From Pseudomonadota bacterium (GTDB lineage: Bacteria; Pseudomonadota; Alphaproteobacteria; Rhizobiales; Xanthobacteraceae): a stretch of 49,440 nucleotides of DNA. Below the pieces are notes generated by a model, which was not told where the DNA came from, did no database searches, and saw only the letters and a list, made by a program, of their open reading frames with translations. Below, one piece after another: positions 16,992 to 25,372 of the stretch (the first letter of the stretch is position 1; each line of letters begins with the position of its first letter). Position numbers and translations under genes: made by a program. Where the stretch lies: assembly GCA_023451825.1 (NCBI GenBank), contig JAEXYA010000036.1, forward strand, positions 1 to 49,440. The letters are read 5' to 3'.

Positions 16992-17405
16992 TTACGGCAG
17001 GATCGCCTCGCCCTCGATCTCCACCCGCGCATGCGGATCGATCAGGGCGGAGACCTGCACCAGCGTCATCGCCGGGAAATGCTTGCCGAGCGTGGCCCCC
17101 CAGGCTTCGCCGATCGCGGCGCCCGAGGATTTGAATTCATTGATGTCGGTGACATAGGCGCGCAGCATCACGATGTTTGTGGGCTCGCCGCCGGCCGCCT
17201 TCAGCACGGTGACGAGATTTTCCATCGCATGGCGCCACTGCGTGCCGAAATCGGTCCCCGCGGTGATCTCGCCCTGCCCGTCCTTCTTGCCGAGCTGCCC
17301 GGCGATGCGGACGCTACGCGTCCCGGTCGCCACCACCGCATGCGCAAAACCGCGCGGGCGCGCCCAGCCTTCGGGCAGAATTGTCCTGTAGTCGATCTCT
17401 GGCAT
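16992..17405 (-). CDS. RidA/YjgF/YER057c/UK114 family protein
   Basis: A 137-residue protein of the family that hydrolyses reactive enamine/imine intermediates, forming homotrimers in the cytosol. The core motif VTDINEF and the C-terminal LVQVSALIDPHARVEIEGEA are recognisable. The second includes the Arg that binds the carboxylate in RidA-type members. I prefer the ATG at 17405 (MPEIDYR) because GGGAATGGGA precedes it; further ATGs lie upstream at 17411-17423. It ends nine bases before the MalF-type gene, inside the transporter operon. Confidence 0.88.
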   Translation of the reverse strand: MPEIDYRTILPEGWARPRGFAHAVVATGTRSVRIAGQLGKKDGQGEITAGTDFGTQWRHAMENLVTVLKAAGGEPTNIVMLRAYVTDINEFKSSGAAIGEAWGATLGKHFPAMTLVQVSALIDPHARVEIEGEAILP

Positions 17406-17430
17406 TCCCATTCCCGTCATCATTTAAGTC

Positions 17431-17512
17431 GTCATTGCGAGCGCAGCGAAGCAATCCAGTTCTTTCTTTACTTGCCCTGGATTGCTTCGTCGCAAGGGCT
17501 CCTCGCAATGAC
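17431..17512. repeat. REPIN-like element, family A
   Basis: Arms GTCATTGCGAGCGCAGCGAA and CAAGGGCTCCTCGCAATGAC. The left arm folds as ATTGC-loop-GCAAT with a GCGCAGCGAA loop. It lies between the binding-protein gene and ridA, the position where E. coli carries REP sequences downstream of malE. Confidence 0.85.
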
Positions 17513-17557
17513 GGGGTTAAATGCCGGCGCGGGTCGCTCCGCGCCGGCAAATCGCAC

Positions 17558-18880
17558 TCAGCGGAAGATGCGCTTGGCCGCGCGTTCGGCCGAGGCCATC
17601 GCGGTCTTCAGATCTTCGCGGCCGGTGCAGTAGTTCGCATACATGTCGACGACCACGAAGTCGGCAATCGCCGCTGCCGCGTTCTCGCTCATCTGCGCTT
17701 CGCCGGCCGGGGTCTGCGCGGTGGCCGCCACGTCGCGATACGGCGTGTTCTTCGGATCCGCGGTCCAGATCGGGTTCTTCTGGTAGCCGTTGAGGAACGG
17801 CGCCAGATAGCCCTGCGCGGCCTCGACCCACGGATCGCACTGCGCGGGCTCCAGCAGGAAGGCGGTGAAGGCCTTGCAGGTCTGCGGGAACTTGGTGAAG
17901 TTGTAGATCAGGATCGGGAAGCCGAGATGCAGCTCGCGGGTCTTGCCGTCCACGCCCTTCGGCATATGGGCGTGGTTCATGTCCTTGGCGATTTCAGCAT
18001 TCTCTTTCTTCGCCGTGACATAGATCGAGATGCCGTTATTGGTGAGATAGAGCTGGCCGGCGAGGAAGGCCTTGTTGTTCGACGAGTCGTTCCAGGACGC
18101 GGTGCCGGGAATGAACGAGTCATACAGCCCCTTCACATATTCCAGCGACTTCGCCGTTTCCGGCGAATTGATCGTCACCTTGTTGCTCTTGTCGATCAGC
18201 TTGCCGCCATGGGCCCACAGCGCCCAATGCACCCAGCCATTGGCGTCGCCCGAGGCGTGGCCGAGCGCCATGCCGGCCGGCGTGCCGTTCTTGCCCATCG
18301 CCTTGACGAGATCGGAGAAGCCGCCGAGATCTTCCGGGAAGGTCTTGAAGCCGGCCTTTTCCATCGCCGAGATGCGATAGTTGATGATGCTGCCGGTGGC
18401 GGCGACAGGGATGCCGATCCACTTGTTGCCCATCATGCCATATTGCTTGCCGCCCTCGGACCAGCCGCCGCCCTTCTCGCCGAGATAGGTGGCGACATCG
18501 GTGACATCGAGGCATTTGGCGGGGAACAGGAAGGGCAGCGAATACAGGCCCCACACCATGTCGAGGCCCTGCCCCGTATTGGCGGCGACCGACGCCTTCG
18601 GCTGGATGTCGTCATAGGATTCGTTGGAGACGTTGATCGTGACGTTGTTGGCCTTGGAGAAGGCCTCGACGATCTTCATGAAGGCGGCGTCTTCCGCTTC
18701 CACAAAACGCTTCCAGCGCAGCAGGTTGATCTTGGCGCCGGGCTCCGGCTTCCACTGCGAGGTCTGCGCCCAGGCTTTTGCATAATTGAACAGCTGATCG
18801 GCAGTCATCGTCGCCGCAGCGGCCAGTGTCAGTCCGCCGCCCTTGAGCAGCGATCGGCGGTCCATCATCGATCCAGTCAT
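17558..18880 (-). CDS. ABC transporter extracellular solute-binding protein, Tat signal
   Basis: A 440-residue periplasmic binding protein of the CUT1 sugar family. The N-terminus has a twin-arginine signal, DRRSLLKGGGLTLAAAA, followed by a likely cleavage region near AWAQT. The mature part shows INLLRWKRFVEAED and later WTADPKN. I chose the ATG at 18880 (MTGSMMDRRS), with GGGAG ten bases upstream; an upstream frame runs into the palindromic repeat. It should deliver its ligand to the permease pair downstream. Tat export suggests folding before secretion. The ligand is unknown. Confidence 0.92.
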   Translation of the reverse strand: MTGSMMDRRSLLKGGGLTLAAAATMTADQLFNYAKAWAQTSQWKPEPGAKINLLRWKRFVEAEDAAFMKIVEAFSKANNVTINVSNESYDDIQPKASVAANTGQGLDMVWGLYSLPFLFPAKCLDVTDVATYLGEKGGGWSEGGKQYGMMGNKWIGIPVAATGSIINYRISAMEKAGFKTFPEDLGGFSDLVKAMGKNGTPAGMALGHASGDANGWVHWALWAHGGKLIDKSNKVTINSPETAKSLEYVKGLYDSFIPGTASWNDSSNNKAFLAGQLYLTNNGISIYVTAKKENAEIAKDMNHAHMPKGVDGKTRELHLGFPILIYNFTKFPQTCKAFTAFLLEPAQCDPWVEAAQGYLAPFLNGYQKNPIWTADPKNTPYRDVAATAQTPAGEAQMSENAAAAIADFVVVDMYANYCTGREDLKTAMASAERAAKRIFR

Positions 18881-18929
18881 GTCGTGTCTTCTCCCAAATG
18901 TATCGGGTCGTTGATCGCCCGATGTTGTT

Positions 18930-19078
18930 GTCATCCCGGCGAACGCCGGGATCTCTACCCGTCATCCCGGCGAAAGCCGGGATCCATAACCTCTGTAAGT
19001 CGTGTGGCGGCATAGCCTCTCGGGCAGAGTGTCCTCGCTGACTCGGAGGCTATGGAGCCCGGCGTTCGCCGGGATGAC
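18930..19078. repeat. REPIN-like element, family D, with a doubled left arm
   Basis: Two consecutive left arms (18930-18958 with a GAAC loop and 18961-18989 with a GAAA loop) and one right arm ending GTTCGCCGGGATGAC. It lies between the ATPase gene and the binding-protein gene. Confidence 0.88.
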
Positions 19079-19084
19079 ACCGAG

Positions 19085-20149
19085 CTAATTCACCCGCTTG
19101 CCCGTCTCCTTGTCGAACAGATGCGCCGAGTTCGCGCGCGGCTTGAGATGGATCTTGTCGCCCGGCGCCACCGGACGACGATCCCGGAAGATCGCGATGA
19201 TGTCCTGCGTGCCGATGCGCGCCACCACCTGCGTCTCCGAGCCCATCGGCTCCACCACGATCACCTCGGCTTCGATGCCGTCATCGCCGAATTCGAGATG
19301 CTCCGGCCGGATGCCATAAGTGACGGTCTTGCCATCCGCCGTCGTCGGCGTCCCCGCCAGCGGCAGTTTTGCGCCATTGGCCGTCTCCACCCAGGCACTG
19401 CCATTCACTTTCAGCGTCCCTTCGAGAAAATTCATCGCCGGCGAACCGATGAAGCCGGCCACGAACTTGTTCTCGGGATGATCGTAAAGCTCCAGCGGCG
19501 CGCCCATCTGCTCGACAATGCCGTCCTGCATGACAACAATCTTGTCGGCCATGGTCATGGCCTCGATCTGGTCATGCGTCACATAGACCGTCGTGGTCTT
19601 GAGCCGCTGATGCAGCTCCTTGATCTCGGCGCGCATGGCGACGCGGAGTTTCGCATCGAGATTCGACAGCGGCTCGTCGAACAGGAACACCTGGGGATCG
19701 CGCACGATGGCGCGGCCCATGGCGACGCGCTGGCGCTGGCCGCCCGACAATTGCCGGGGATAACGATCGAGCAGACGGCGCAGATCGAGAATATCAGCGG
19801 CGCGATTGACCTTCTCGTCGATCTCGCTCTGCTTGGCGCCGCGCAGTTTCAGCGAAAAGCCCATATTCTGGGCAACCGTCATATGCGGATAGAGCGCGTA
19901 ATTCTGGAACACCATGGCGATGTCGCGCTCTTTCGGCTGCACGTCGTTGACGACGCGGTCACCGATGGAAATCGTGCCCGAGGTGATTTTCTCCAGGCCT
20001 GCGAGCATGCGCAGCAATGTGGATTTACCGCAGCCGGATGGGCCGACCAGCACCACGAATTCGCCGTCCTCGATGGGGACCGATACGCCGTGAAGAACCT
20101 CAAAGCCGCCAAAAGACTTACGCACGTCGTGAATCTGCACGGACGCCAT
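19085..20149 (-). CDS. ABC transporter ATP-binding protein (UgpC/MalK type)
   Basis: A 354-residue ATPase of CUT1 sugar importers. Motifs in order are Walker A GPSGCGKST, the Q-loop MVFQNYALYPHM, the signature LSGGQRQRVAMGRA, Walker B VFLFDEPLSNLD, the H-loop YVTHDQIEAMT, and a C-terminal TOBE/OB regulatory region (YGIRPEHLEFGDDG). I chose the ATG at 20149 (MASVQI), with GGAGG about eight bases upstream. It is the first gene of the minus-strand importer operon and is divergent from the dehydratase gene, 231 bp apart. Confidence 0.95.
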   Translation of the reverse strand: MASVQIHDVRKSFGGFEVLHGVSVPIEDGEFVVLVGPSGCGKSTLLRMLAGLEKITSGTISIGDRVVNDVQPKERDIAMVFQNYALYPHMTVAQNMGFSLKLRGAKQSEIDEKVNRAADILDLRRLLDRYPRQLSGGQRQRVAMGRAIVRDPQVFLFDEPLSNLDAKLRVAMRAEIKELHQRLKTTTVYVTHDQIEAMTMADKIVVMQDGIVEQMGAPLELYDHPENKFVAGFIGSPAMNFLEGTLKVNGSAWVETANGAKLPLAGTPTTADGKTVTYGIRPEHLEFGDDGIEAEVIVVEPMGSETQVVARIGTQDIIAIFRDRRPVAPGDKIHLKPRANSAHLFDKETGKRVN

Positions 20150-20380
20150 GCACTTCCCTCCCAAAAGTCCCGTTGCGGGACACGCCCCTCCGCGAACGCG
20201 GGGTGCGCCTGTTCTTACTTGTCAGACATCCTACCAGCTTTCTGGGAGAATGTCGTTGGATCATAGTCGTAGAAATCTCGCGGATGCAAACATTGCGAAG
20301 CAATCGATGCCATGCAAACATCCACCGCCAATCAAAAGAGACGACGCACCATCACAAAAGTGTGCGCTGCGGGAGAAACG
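20150..20380. promoter_or_regulatory. divergent promoter region of the sugar-acid gene cluster
   Basis: This 231-bp spacer lies between the start of the importer ATPase gene (minus) and the dehydratase gene (plus) and must hold promoters for both. It is locally more AT-rich around 20215-20345. I could not assign a convincing operator, and no regulator gene is adjacent. Confidence 0.5.
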
Positions 20381-22210
20381 ATGACCAAGCCAACTTCGTC
20401 CACGCCGACTGCGGGGACCACTTCAGCCAGGCGCAAACTTCGTTCGAGCGAATGGTTCAACGATCCCCACAATCCCGGCATGACGGCACTCTATCTTGAG
20501 CGCTACCTGAATTACGGCCTCACGCGCCACGAACTACAGTCGGGCAAGCCGATCATCGGCATCGCGCAGACCGGCAATGATCTGTCGCCCTGCAATCGCC
20601 ATCACATTGAATTGGCCAAGCGCGTGCGCGAAGGCATCACCGCGGCCGGCGGCCTGGTGATGGAATTCCCGGTGCATCCGATTCAGGAAACCGGCAAGCG
20701 GCCAACTGCCGCACTCGATCGCAATCTCGCTTATCTCGGCCTGGTGGAAGTGCTGTTCGGCTATCCCCTCGATGGCGTCGTGCTCACCACCGGCTGCGAC
20801 AAGACCACGCCGGCCTGTTTGATGGCTGCCGCTACCGTCAATCTGCCGGCCATCGTGCTCTCGGGCGGCCCGATGCTGAATGGCTGGCATGACGGCCAGC
20901 GCACCGGCTCCGGCACCGTGGTGTGGAAATCGCGCGAGCGCCTCGCGGCGGGCGAGATCGACTATGAGGAGTTCATGACGCTGGTGGCGTCGTCGGCGCC
21001 ATCGGTCGGCCATTGCAATACGATGGGCACCGCCTCCACCATGAATTCGCTGGCGGAAGCGCTCGGCATGTCCCTGCCCGGCTGCGCCGCAATTCCCGCG
21101 CCCTATCGCGAACGCGGCCAGATCGCCTATGAGACCGGCATGCGCATCGTCGACATGGTGTGGGAAGACCTGAAACCCTCCGACATCCTGACGCGACAAG
21201 CGTTTGAGAACTGCATCGTGGTGAACTCCGCCATCGGCGGCTCCACCAATGCGCCGATCCATATCAATGCGCTGGCGCGCCATATCGGCGTCGAGCTCGA
21301 TATCGATGACTGGCAAAAGGTCGGCCATGACGTGCCGCTGCTGGTCAACATGCAGCCGGCCGGCTTCTATCTCGGCGAGGAATATCACCGCGCCGGCGGC
21401 GTGCCCTCGGTCGTGCGCGAACTGATGAAGCACAAGCGCATCCATGAGGATGCGGTGACCGTCAATGGCAAGACCATGGGCGAGAACTGCGCCGCAGCGC
21501 CCGTGCCGGACAAGGACGTGATCTGGACCTATGACAAGCCACTGGTCGCCGATGCCGGTTTCCTGGTGCTGCGCGGCAATCTGTTCGACAGCGCGATCAT
21601 GAAGACCTCGGTGATCTCCAAGGAATTCCGCGAGCGCTATCTGATCAATCCGAAGGACCTCAATGCGTTCGAGGGCCGCGCCATCGTGTTCGAAGGGCCG
21701 GAGGATTATCACGACCGCATCGACGATGAGTCACTGAACATCGACGAACACTGCATCCTGTTCGTGCGCGGCACCGGCCCCATCGGCTATCCCGGCGGCG
21801 CCGAGGTGGTGAACATGCAGCCGCCGGCCGCTTTGATCAAACGCGGCATTCTCTCGCTGCCTTGCATCGGCGACGGCCGGCAGTCCGGCACGTCGGGCTC
21901 GCCGTCGATCCTCAATGCGTCGCCGGAGGCGGCAGCGAATGGCGGCCTCGCCATCCTGCAGACCGGCGACATGGTGCGCATCGATCTCAACAAGGGATCA
22001 GCGAATATTCTGATCTCCGATGAGGAATTGAAGCGTCGCCGTGCGGAGCTGATGGCCAAGGGTGGCTTCCAGTATCCGAAACATCAGACGCCGTGGCAGG
22101 AGCTTTATCGCAATACGGTGGGGCAGCAGGCGACGGGCGCGTGCCTCGAGCTTGCGACGCGCTATCGGGATATCGCGGGCACCGTGGGAACGGCACGGCA
22201 TAATCACTGA
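20381..22210 (+). CDS. xylD: IlvD/Edd family sugar-acid dehydratase, D-xylonate dehydratase-like
   Basis: A 609-residue iron-sulfur dehydratase that converts an aldonate to a 2-keto-3-deoxy acid. Probable cluster ligands are Cys71 (NDLSPCNRHH), Cys139 (TTGCDKTTPAC, with Lys141 the usual modified Lys) and Cys212 (VGHCNTMGTAST). The stretches MTALYLERYLNYGL and GNDLSPCNRH and the C-terminal RHNH resemble Caulobacter XylD. Specificity for L-arabonate, D-gluconate or D-galactonate is also possible. The ATG at 20381 has GGGAG just upstream. It heads the plus-strand arm, and its product would feed the kinase/aldolase on the other arm. Confidence 0.88.
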   Translation: MTKPTSSTPTAGTTSARRKLRSSEWFNDPHNPGMTALYLERYLNYGLTRHELQSGKPIIGIAQTGNDLSPCNRHHIELAKRVREGITAAGGLVMEFPVHPIQETGKRPTAALDRNLAYLGLVEVLFGYPLDGVVLTTGCDKTTPACLMAAATVNLPAIVLSGGPMLNGWHDGQRTGSGTVVWKSRERLAAGEIDYEEFMTLVASSAPSVGHCNTMGTASTMNSLAEALGMSLPGCAAIPAPYRERGQIAYETGMRIVDMVWEDLKPSDILTRQAFENCIVVNSAIGGSTNAPIHINALARHIGVELDIDDWQKVGHDVPLLVNMQPAGFYLGEEYHRAGGVPSVVRELMKHKRIHEDAVTVNGKTMGENCAAAPVPDKDVIWTYDKPLVADAGFLVLRGNLFDSAIMKTSVISKEFRERYLINPKDLNAFEGRAIVFEGPEDYHDRIDDESLNIDEHCILFVRGTGPIGYPGGAEVVNMQPPAALIKRGILSLPCIGDGRQSGTSGSPSILNASPEAAANGGLAILQTGDMVRIDLNKGSANILISDEELKRRRAELMAKGGFQYPKHQTPWQELYRNTVGQQATGACLELATRYRDIAGTVGTARHNH

Positions 22211-22218
22211 CGTTTTAA

Positions 22219-22365
22219 CCTCTCCCCGCTTGCGGGGAGAGGTCGCCTGTAACATGCGAAGCATGTGGAAGGCGGGTGAGGGGGAGCTTCAGCGACGCTC
22301 CGACCGAGCCCGCGGCAAGAGCCCCTCACCCCGCCCTCTCCCCGCGAAGTGGCGGGGCGAGGGAG
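22219..22365. repeat. palindromic intergenic element, family F
   Basis: Starts with the perfect hairpin CCTCTCCCCG-CTTG-CGGGGAGAGG, followed by GGCGGGTGAGGGGGAGC and a right half with CCCCTCACCCCGCCCTCTCC. It has a long composite structure, lies between the dehydratase gene and the first SDR gene, and is a single copy here. Confidence 0.85.
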
Positions 22366-22419
22366 CGCACCGCCAGCGTTCTAACTAACAAACAACAAAA
22401 CACCCTCAGGGAGACTCCC

Positions 22420-23154
22420 ATGTCCAACCGCCTCCAAGGCAAGCGCGCCTTCGTCACCGCAGGCGCCGTCGGCATCGGCCGCGCCTGTGCGCTCGCCTTC
22501 GCGCGCGAAGGCGCCACCGTCATCGCCACGGATCTCGATGAGAAAGGCGTTGCCCTCCTCACCAAGGACGGTGTCGCCGAGACCGCCAAGCTCGACGTGC
22601 GCGACACGGCCGCCGTCGAAGCCATGGCCAAAAAGGTCGGCGACATCGACATCCTGCTCAACGCCGCCGGCTTCGTGCATCACGGCGATGCCTTGAACTG
22701 CTCCGATGCCGACTGGGATTTCTCCTTCGACCTGAACGTCAAGTCGATGCACCGGACCATCCGCGCCTTCCTTCCCGGCATGCTCACGCGTGGTCACGGC
22801 TCGATCGTCAACATCTCGTCCGCCGCCGGTGTCTTCAAGGCCGCGCCGAACCGGTATGTCTACGGCGCCACTAAGGCCGCCGTCGCCGCCCTCACCCGCG
22901 CCGTCGCGGTGGACTACATTACGAAAGGCATCCGCTGTAACGCCATCTGTCCCGGCACCATCGAGACCCCCTCGATGCTCGATCGCGCAGCTGCCGCCGG
23001 CCCGAATGGCCGCGAGATGTTCGTGAGCCGCCAGCCCATGGGCCGCCTCGGCACGGCCGACGAGATCGCCAATCTCGCGCTCTATCTCGCCAGCGACGAG
23101 AGCGCCTTCACCACGGGTGTTGCCCACATCATCGACGGCGGCTGGACGCTGTAG
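22420..23154 (+). CDS. SDR dehydrogenase, DHRS6/2-keto-3-deoxy-L-fuconate dehydrogenase-like
   Basis: A 244-residue classical SDR. Cofactor motif VTAGAVGIGRA (the usual Gly is Ala), LNAAGFVHHGD, and catalytic Ser and YGATK (YxxxK). The segments NAAGFVHHGDALNC, DWDFSFDLNVKSMH and CPGTIETPSMLDR are close to the DHRS6 group, which contains bacterial 2-keto-3-deoxy-L-fuconate 4-dehydrogenases. The ATG at 22420 has AGGGAGA upstream. With the dehydratase it could oxidise a 2-keto-3-deoxy acid at C4. The substrate is an inference. Confidence 0.85.
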   Translation: MSNRLQGKRAFVTAGAVGIGRACALAFAREGATVIATDLDEKGVALLTKDGVAETAKLDVRDTAAVEAMAKKVGDIDILLNAAGFVHHGDALNCSDADWDFSFDLNVKSMHRTIRAFLPGMLTRGHGSIVNISSAAGVFKAAPNRYVYGATKAAVAALTRAVAVDYITKGIRCNAICPGTIETPSMLDRAAAAGPNGREMFVSRQPMGRLGTADEIANLALYLASDESAFTTGVAHIIDGGWTL

Positions 23155-23182
23155 GTCTTGCAGGGGCGGCCCACTCTCCGCC

Positions 23183-23294
23183 CCTCATCCTGAGGAGCGG
23201 CCACTTGGCCGCGTCTCGAAGGATGGCCGCAAACTGAGAGCCAAGCCATCTCATGGTTCGAGACGGCGCCAAGTGGCGCCTCCTCACCATGAGG
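23183..23294. repeat. palindromic intergenic element, family E
   Basis: Starts CCTCATCCTGAGGAG, contains the hairpin GCGGCC-ACTT-GGCCGC followed by GTCTCGAA, and ends CTCACCATGAGG. The inner stem differs from the other two copies but remains fully paired. Confidence 0.85.
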
Positions 23295-23324
23295 GACAGA
23301 GACAGGTCACGAAAGGATGCAACC

Positions 23325-24071
23325 ATGAACAAGATCGACCTCTCCACCCGCATCGCCGTCGTCACCGGCGGCGCGCAAGGCTTTGGCCGCGCCATCACCG
23401 AGCGCTTCGTCGCCTCCGGCGCCAAGGTCGCGATCTGGGATCAGGACATCGACCTCGCCGTGAAGACGGCGCGCGAGATCGGCAATGATGTGATCGCCCT
23501 CAAGGTCGACGTGACCGACATGGCGTCTATCGAACAAGGCCGCGATGCCACGCTGCAGGAATTCGGCAAGATCGACATCCTGGTCAACAATGCCGGCATC
23601 ACCGGCTTCAACAAGCCGGTGGTCGATATCGATTACGACGACTGGCGCAAAGTCATGCGCATCAATCTCGACGGCCCGTTCCTGTGCTGCAAGGCCTTGG
23701 TGCCGGTGATGCAGAAGAACGGCTACGGCCGCATCGTCAACATCGCCTCCATCGCCGGCAAGGAAGGCAACCCGAACGCCTCGCACTACTCGGCATCGAA
23801 AGCCGGCCTGATCGCACTGACGAAATCGCTCGGCAAGGAGCTGGCCAACACCGAGATCAACGTCAACGCCATCGCGCCGGCGGCGGCGAAGACCGCGATC
23901 TTCGATCAGATGACCGAGCAGCACATCAACTTCATGCTGTCGAAAATTCCGAAGGGCCGTTTCGTGCTGGTGCAGGAACTAGCCGCGATGGCCGCCTGGC
24001 TCGCATCGGAAGACTGCGCCTTCTCGACCGGTGCGGTGTTCGATATTTCGGGTGGGCGCGCGACGTATTGA
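23325..24071 (+). CDS. SDR family NAD(P)-dependent oxidoreductase
   Basis: A 248-residue classical SDR with cofactor motif VTGGAQGFGRA, ILVNNAGITG, catalytic VNIASIAG and YSASK (YxxxK), and the C-terminal FSTGAVFDISGGRATY. It belongs to the large FabG-like group that includes sugar and sugar-acid dehydrogenases. The ATG at 23325 follows GAAAGGATG. The context suggests oxidation of the sugar or aldonate before dehydration, or of a later keto acid. It is only moderately similar to the neighbouring SDR, so a recent duplication is unlikely. Confidence 0.85.
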   Translation: MNKIDLSTRIAVVTGGAQGFGRAITERFVASGAKVAIWDQDIDLAVKTAREIGNDVIALKVDVTDMASIEQGRDATLQEFGKIDILVNNAGITGFNKPVVDIDYDDWRKVMRINLDGPFLCCKALVPVMQKNGYGRIVNIASIAGKEGNPNASHYSASKAGLIALTKSLGKELANTEINVNAIAPAAAKTAIFDQMTEQHINFMLSKIPKGRFVLVQELAAMAAWLASEDCAFSTGAVFDISGGRATY

Positions 24072-24078
24072 TCGATCT

Positions 24079-24159
24079 GTAGGGTGGGCAAAGCGCAGCG
24101 TGCCCACCATCAAGCCCAGCGCGCGTGGAGGTGGGCACGCTACGCTTTGCCCACCCTAC
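24079..24159. repeat. REPIN-like element, family B
   Basis: Arms GTAGGGTGGGCAAAGCGCAG and CTACGCTTTGCCCACCCTAC. It lies directly between the SDR stop and the 3' end of the orphan antitoxin gene. Confidence 0.88.
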
Positions 24160-24162
24160 ATC

Positions 24163-24435
24163 CTACGACTTGGCATCAACCGCATGCGCGGAGAGGCGGA
24201 TGCCCAACGCACCGATCACCTTCATCACTGTCGCGAATTCCGGATTACCGCTGTCACCGAGCGTCTTGTAGAGCCCTTCACGCGTTACGCCGGCGGCACG
24301 CGCGATGATATTGACGGCGTCACAGACTTCGGCCGGATCGCCATCGGCCAGAACGATGCTCAGATATTCCGCACGCGCTTCCGGCGTCGTCAGATGCTCG
24401 GCGGCGTCGAAGGTCTTCAGGTTGGCGATGTCCAT
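24163..24435 (-). CDS. orphan HigA-like addiction-module antitoxin (XRE-type HTH)
   Basis: A 90-residue protein of the putative addiction module antidote family. The N-terminal part (TTPEARAEYLSIVLADGD) is followed by a helix-turn-helix (IARAAGVTREGLYKTLGDSG) and NPEFATVMKVIGALG. In this family the antitoxin normally follows a RelE/HigB-like toxin gene. Here no toxin frame exists on either side; the gene is boxed in by repeats at 24079-24159 and 24464-24568. It may be a regulator or a remnant of a toxin-antitoxin pair. Confidence 0.85.
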   Translation of the reverse strand: MDIANLKTFDAAEHLTTPEARAEYLSIVLADGDPAEVCDAVNIIARAAGVTREGLYKTLGDSGNPEFATVMKVIGALGIRLSAHAVDAKS

Positions 24436-24463
24436 CCCTCAATCCTCCAAACGATCAGAATTC

Positions 24464-24568
24464 GTAGGGTGGGTTGAGCGAAGCGAAAACCCACCACCTT
24501 CCCTCGCCGAAGCTCCGCCGATGGGTTTTCGCTCCGGCGCTATCGCGCCTGCGCTCAACCCATCCTAC
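24464..24568. repeat. REPIN-like element, family B2
   Basis: Arms GTAGGGTGGGTTGAGCGAAG and TGCGCTCAACCCATCCTAC. The inner stem GGTGGGTT pairs with AACCCACC, combining family B and B2 features. It ends three bases before the tonB stop codon. Confidence 0.85.
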
Positions 24569-24570
24569 GA

Positions 24571-25359
24571 CTACCCCTTCTTCACCCGGAAAATCACCGG
24601 CACCGTGAAGCTCAGCCCATCATCCGCGATCAGCGCCGGCGGGGGCGGCAGCGGGTCGGAGCGACGCACCATCGCGATGGCAGCTTCGTCGAAAGCGGCA
24701 TCACCGGAGCCCTTGACGACGCGGACCGCCAACACCTTGCCGACACGGTCCATCTCGAAATTCACCATCACCTCCGCCGCCTTCTGCTGGCGTTCGGACG
24801 GATAGCGCTTGTTCTTTTCCAGATAGGCCGAGAGCTGCTTGGCCCACACCGCCGACAACCGCTTCTTGTCGGTGCCCATGCCGGTGTTGACGGCCTGCGC
24901 CTTCTCGCCGGTCTTGGACTCGTCGAGCTTCTGCTGGGCGGCCGCTTCGGAAGCCACGGATTCCTGCGAGGCCTGCTGCTGCTTCTGGGCCTTCTCCGGC
25001 GTCTCTTCCTCGGGCTTCTCCGCCTTGTTCTCGGTGACAGCCATATCCGGCTCTTCACTCTCGTTCGGCGTTTCCTTGGGAAGATCGCTTTCCTTCTCGA
25101 CGGCCTTCTGCTCCTGCACCGCAGGCGATGCAGCCGAGGCTTCGGAATCCGGGCCCTGCGGCAGGTCGGTCTGCTCGACGTCCGGCGACACCATTTCCAT
25201 GCCGACTTCGATGGCATTGGCGCCGAGGCCGTCGTCATCCATCTCCTGCTGCATCTCGTAAACGGCCGCCGCGATGCCGCCGACATGCAGCGTCACGGCG
25301 CAAACCGCCGCGATCAGCCACAGACGCCAGGACGATGAGTTGCGATCGAGATCAGGCAT
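24571..25359 (-). CDS. tonB: TonB family energy transducer
   Basis: A 262-residue inner-membrane protein that carries proton-motive energy to TonB-dependent outer-membrane receptors. It has a short cytoplasmic N-terminus (MPDLDRNSSS), one membrane anchor (WLIAAVCAVTLHVGGIAAAV), a long linker, and a C-terminal TonB domain (YPSERQQKAAEVMVNFEMDR, ending VPVIFRVKKG). The linker is rich in Glu, Lys and Gln rather than the usual Pro-Lys runs. I chose the ATG at 25359; an upstream frame overlaps exbD. It is the third gene of exbB-exbD-tonB. Confidence 0.92.
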   Translation of the reverse strand: MPDLDRNSSSWRLWLIAAVCAVTLHVGGIAAAVYEMQQEMDDDGLGANAIEVGMEMVSPDVEQTDLPQGPDSEASAASPAVQEQKAVEKESDLPKETPNESEEPDMAVTENKAEKPEEETPEKAQKQQQASQESVASEAAAQQKLDESKTGEKAQAVNTGMGTDKKRLSAVWAKQLSAYLEKNKRYPSERQQKAAEVMVNFEMDRVGKVLAVRVVKGSGDAAFDEAAIAMVRRSDPLPPPPALIADDGLSFTVPVIFRVKKG

Positions 25360-25372
25360 AACCGTTCCGAAA

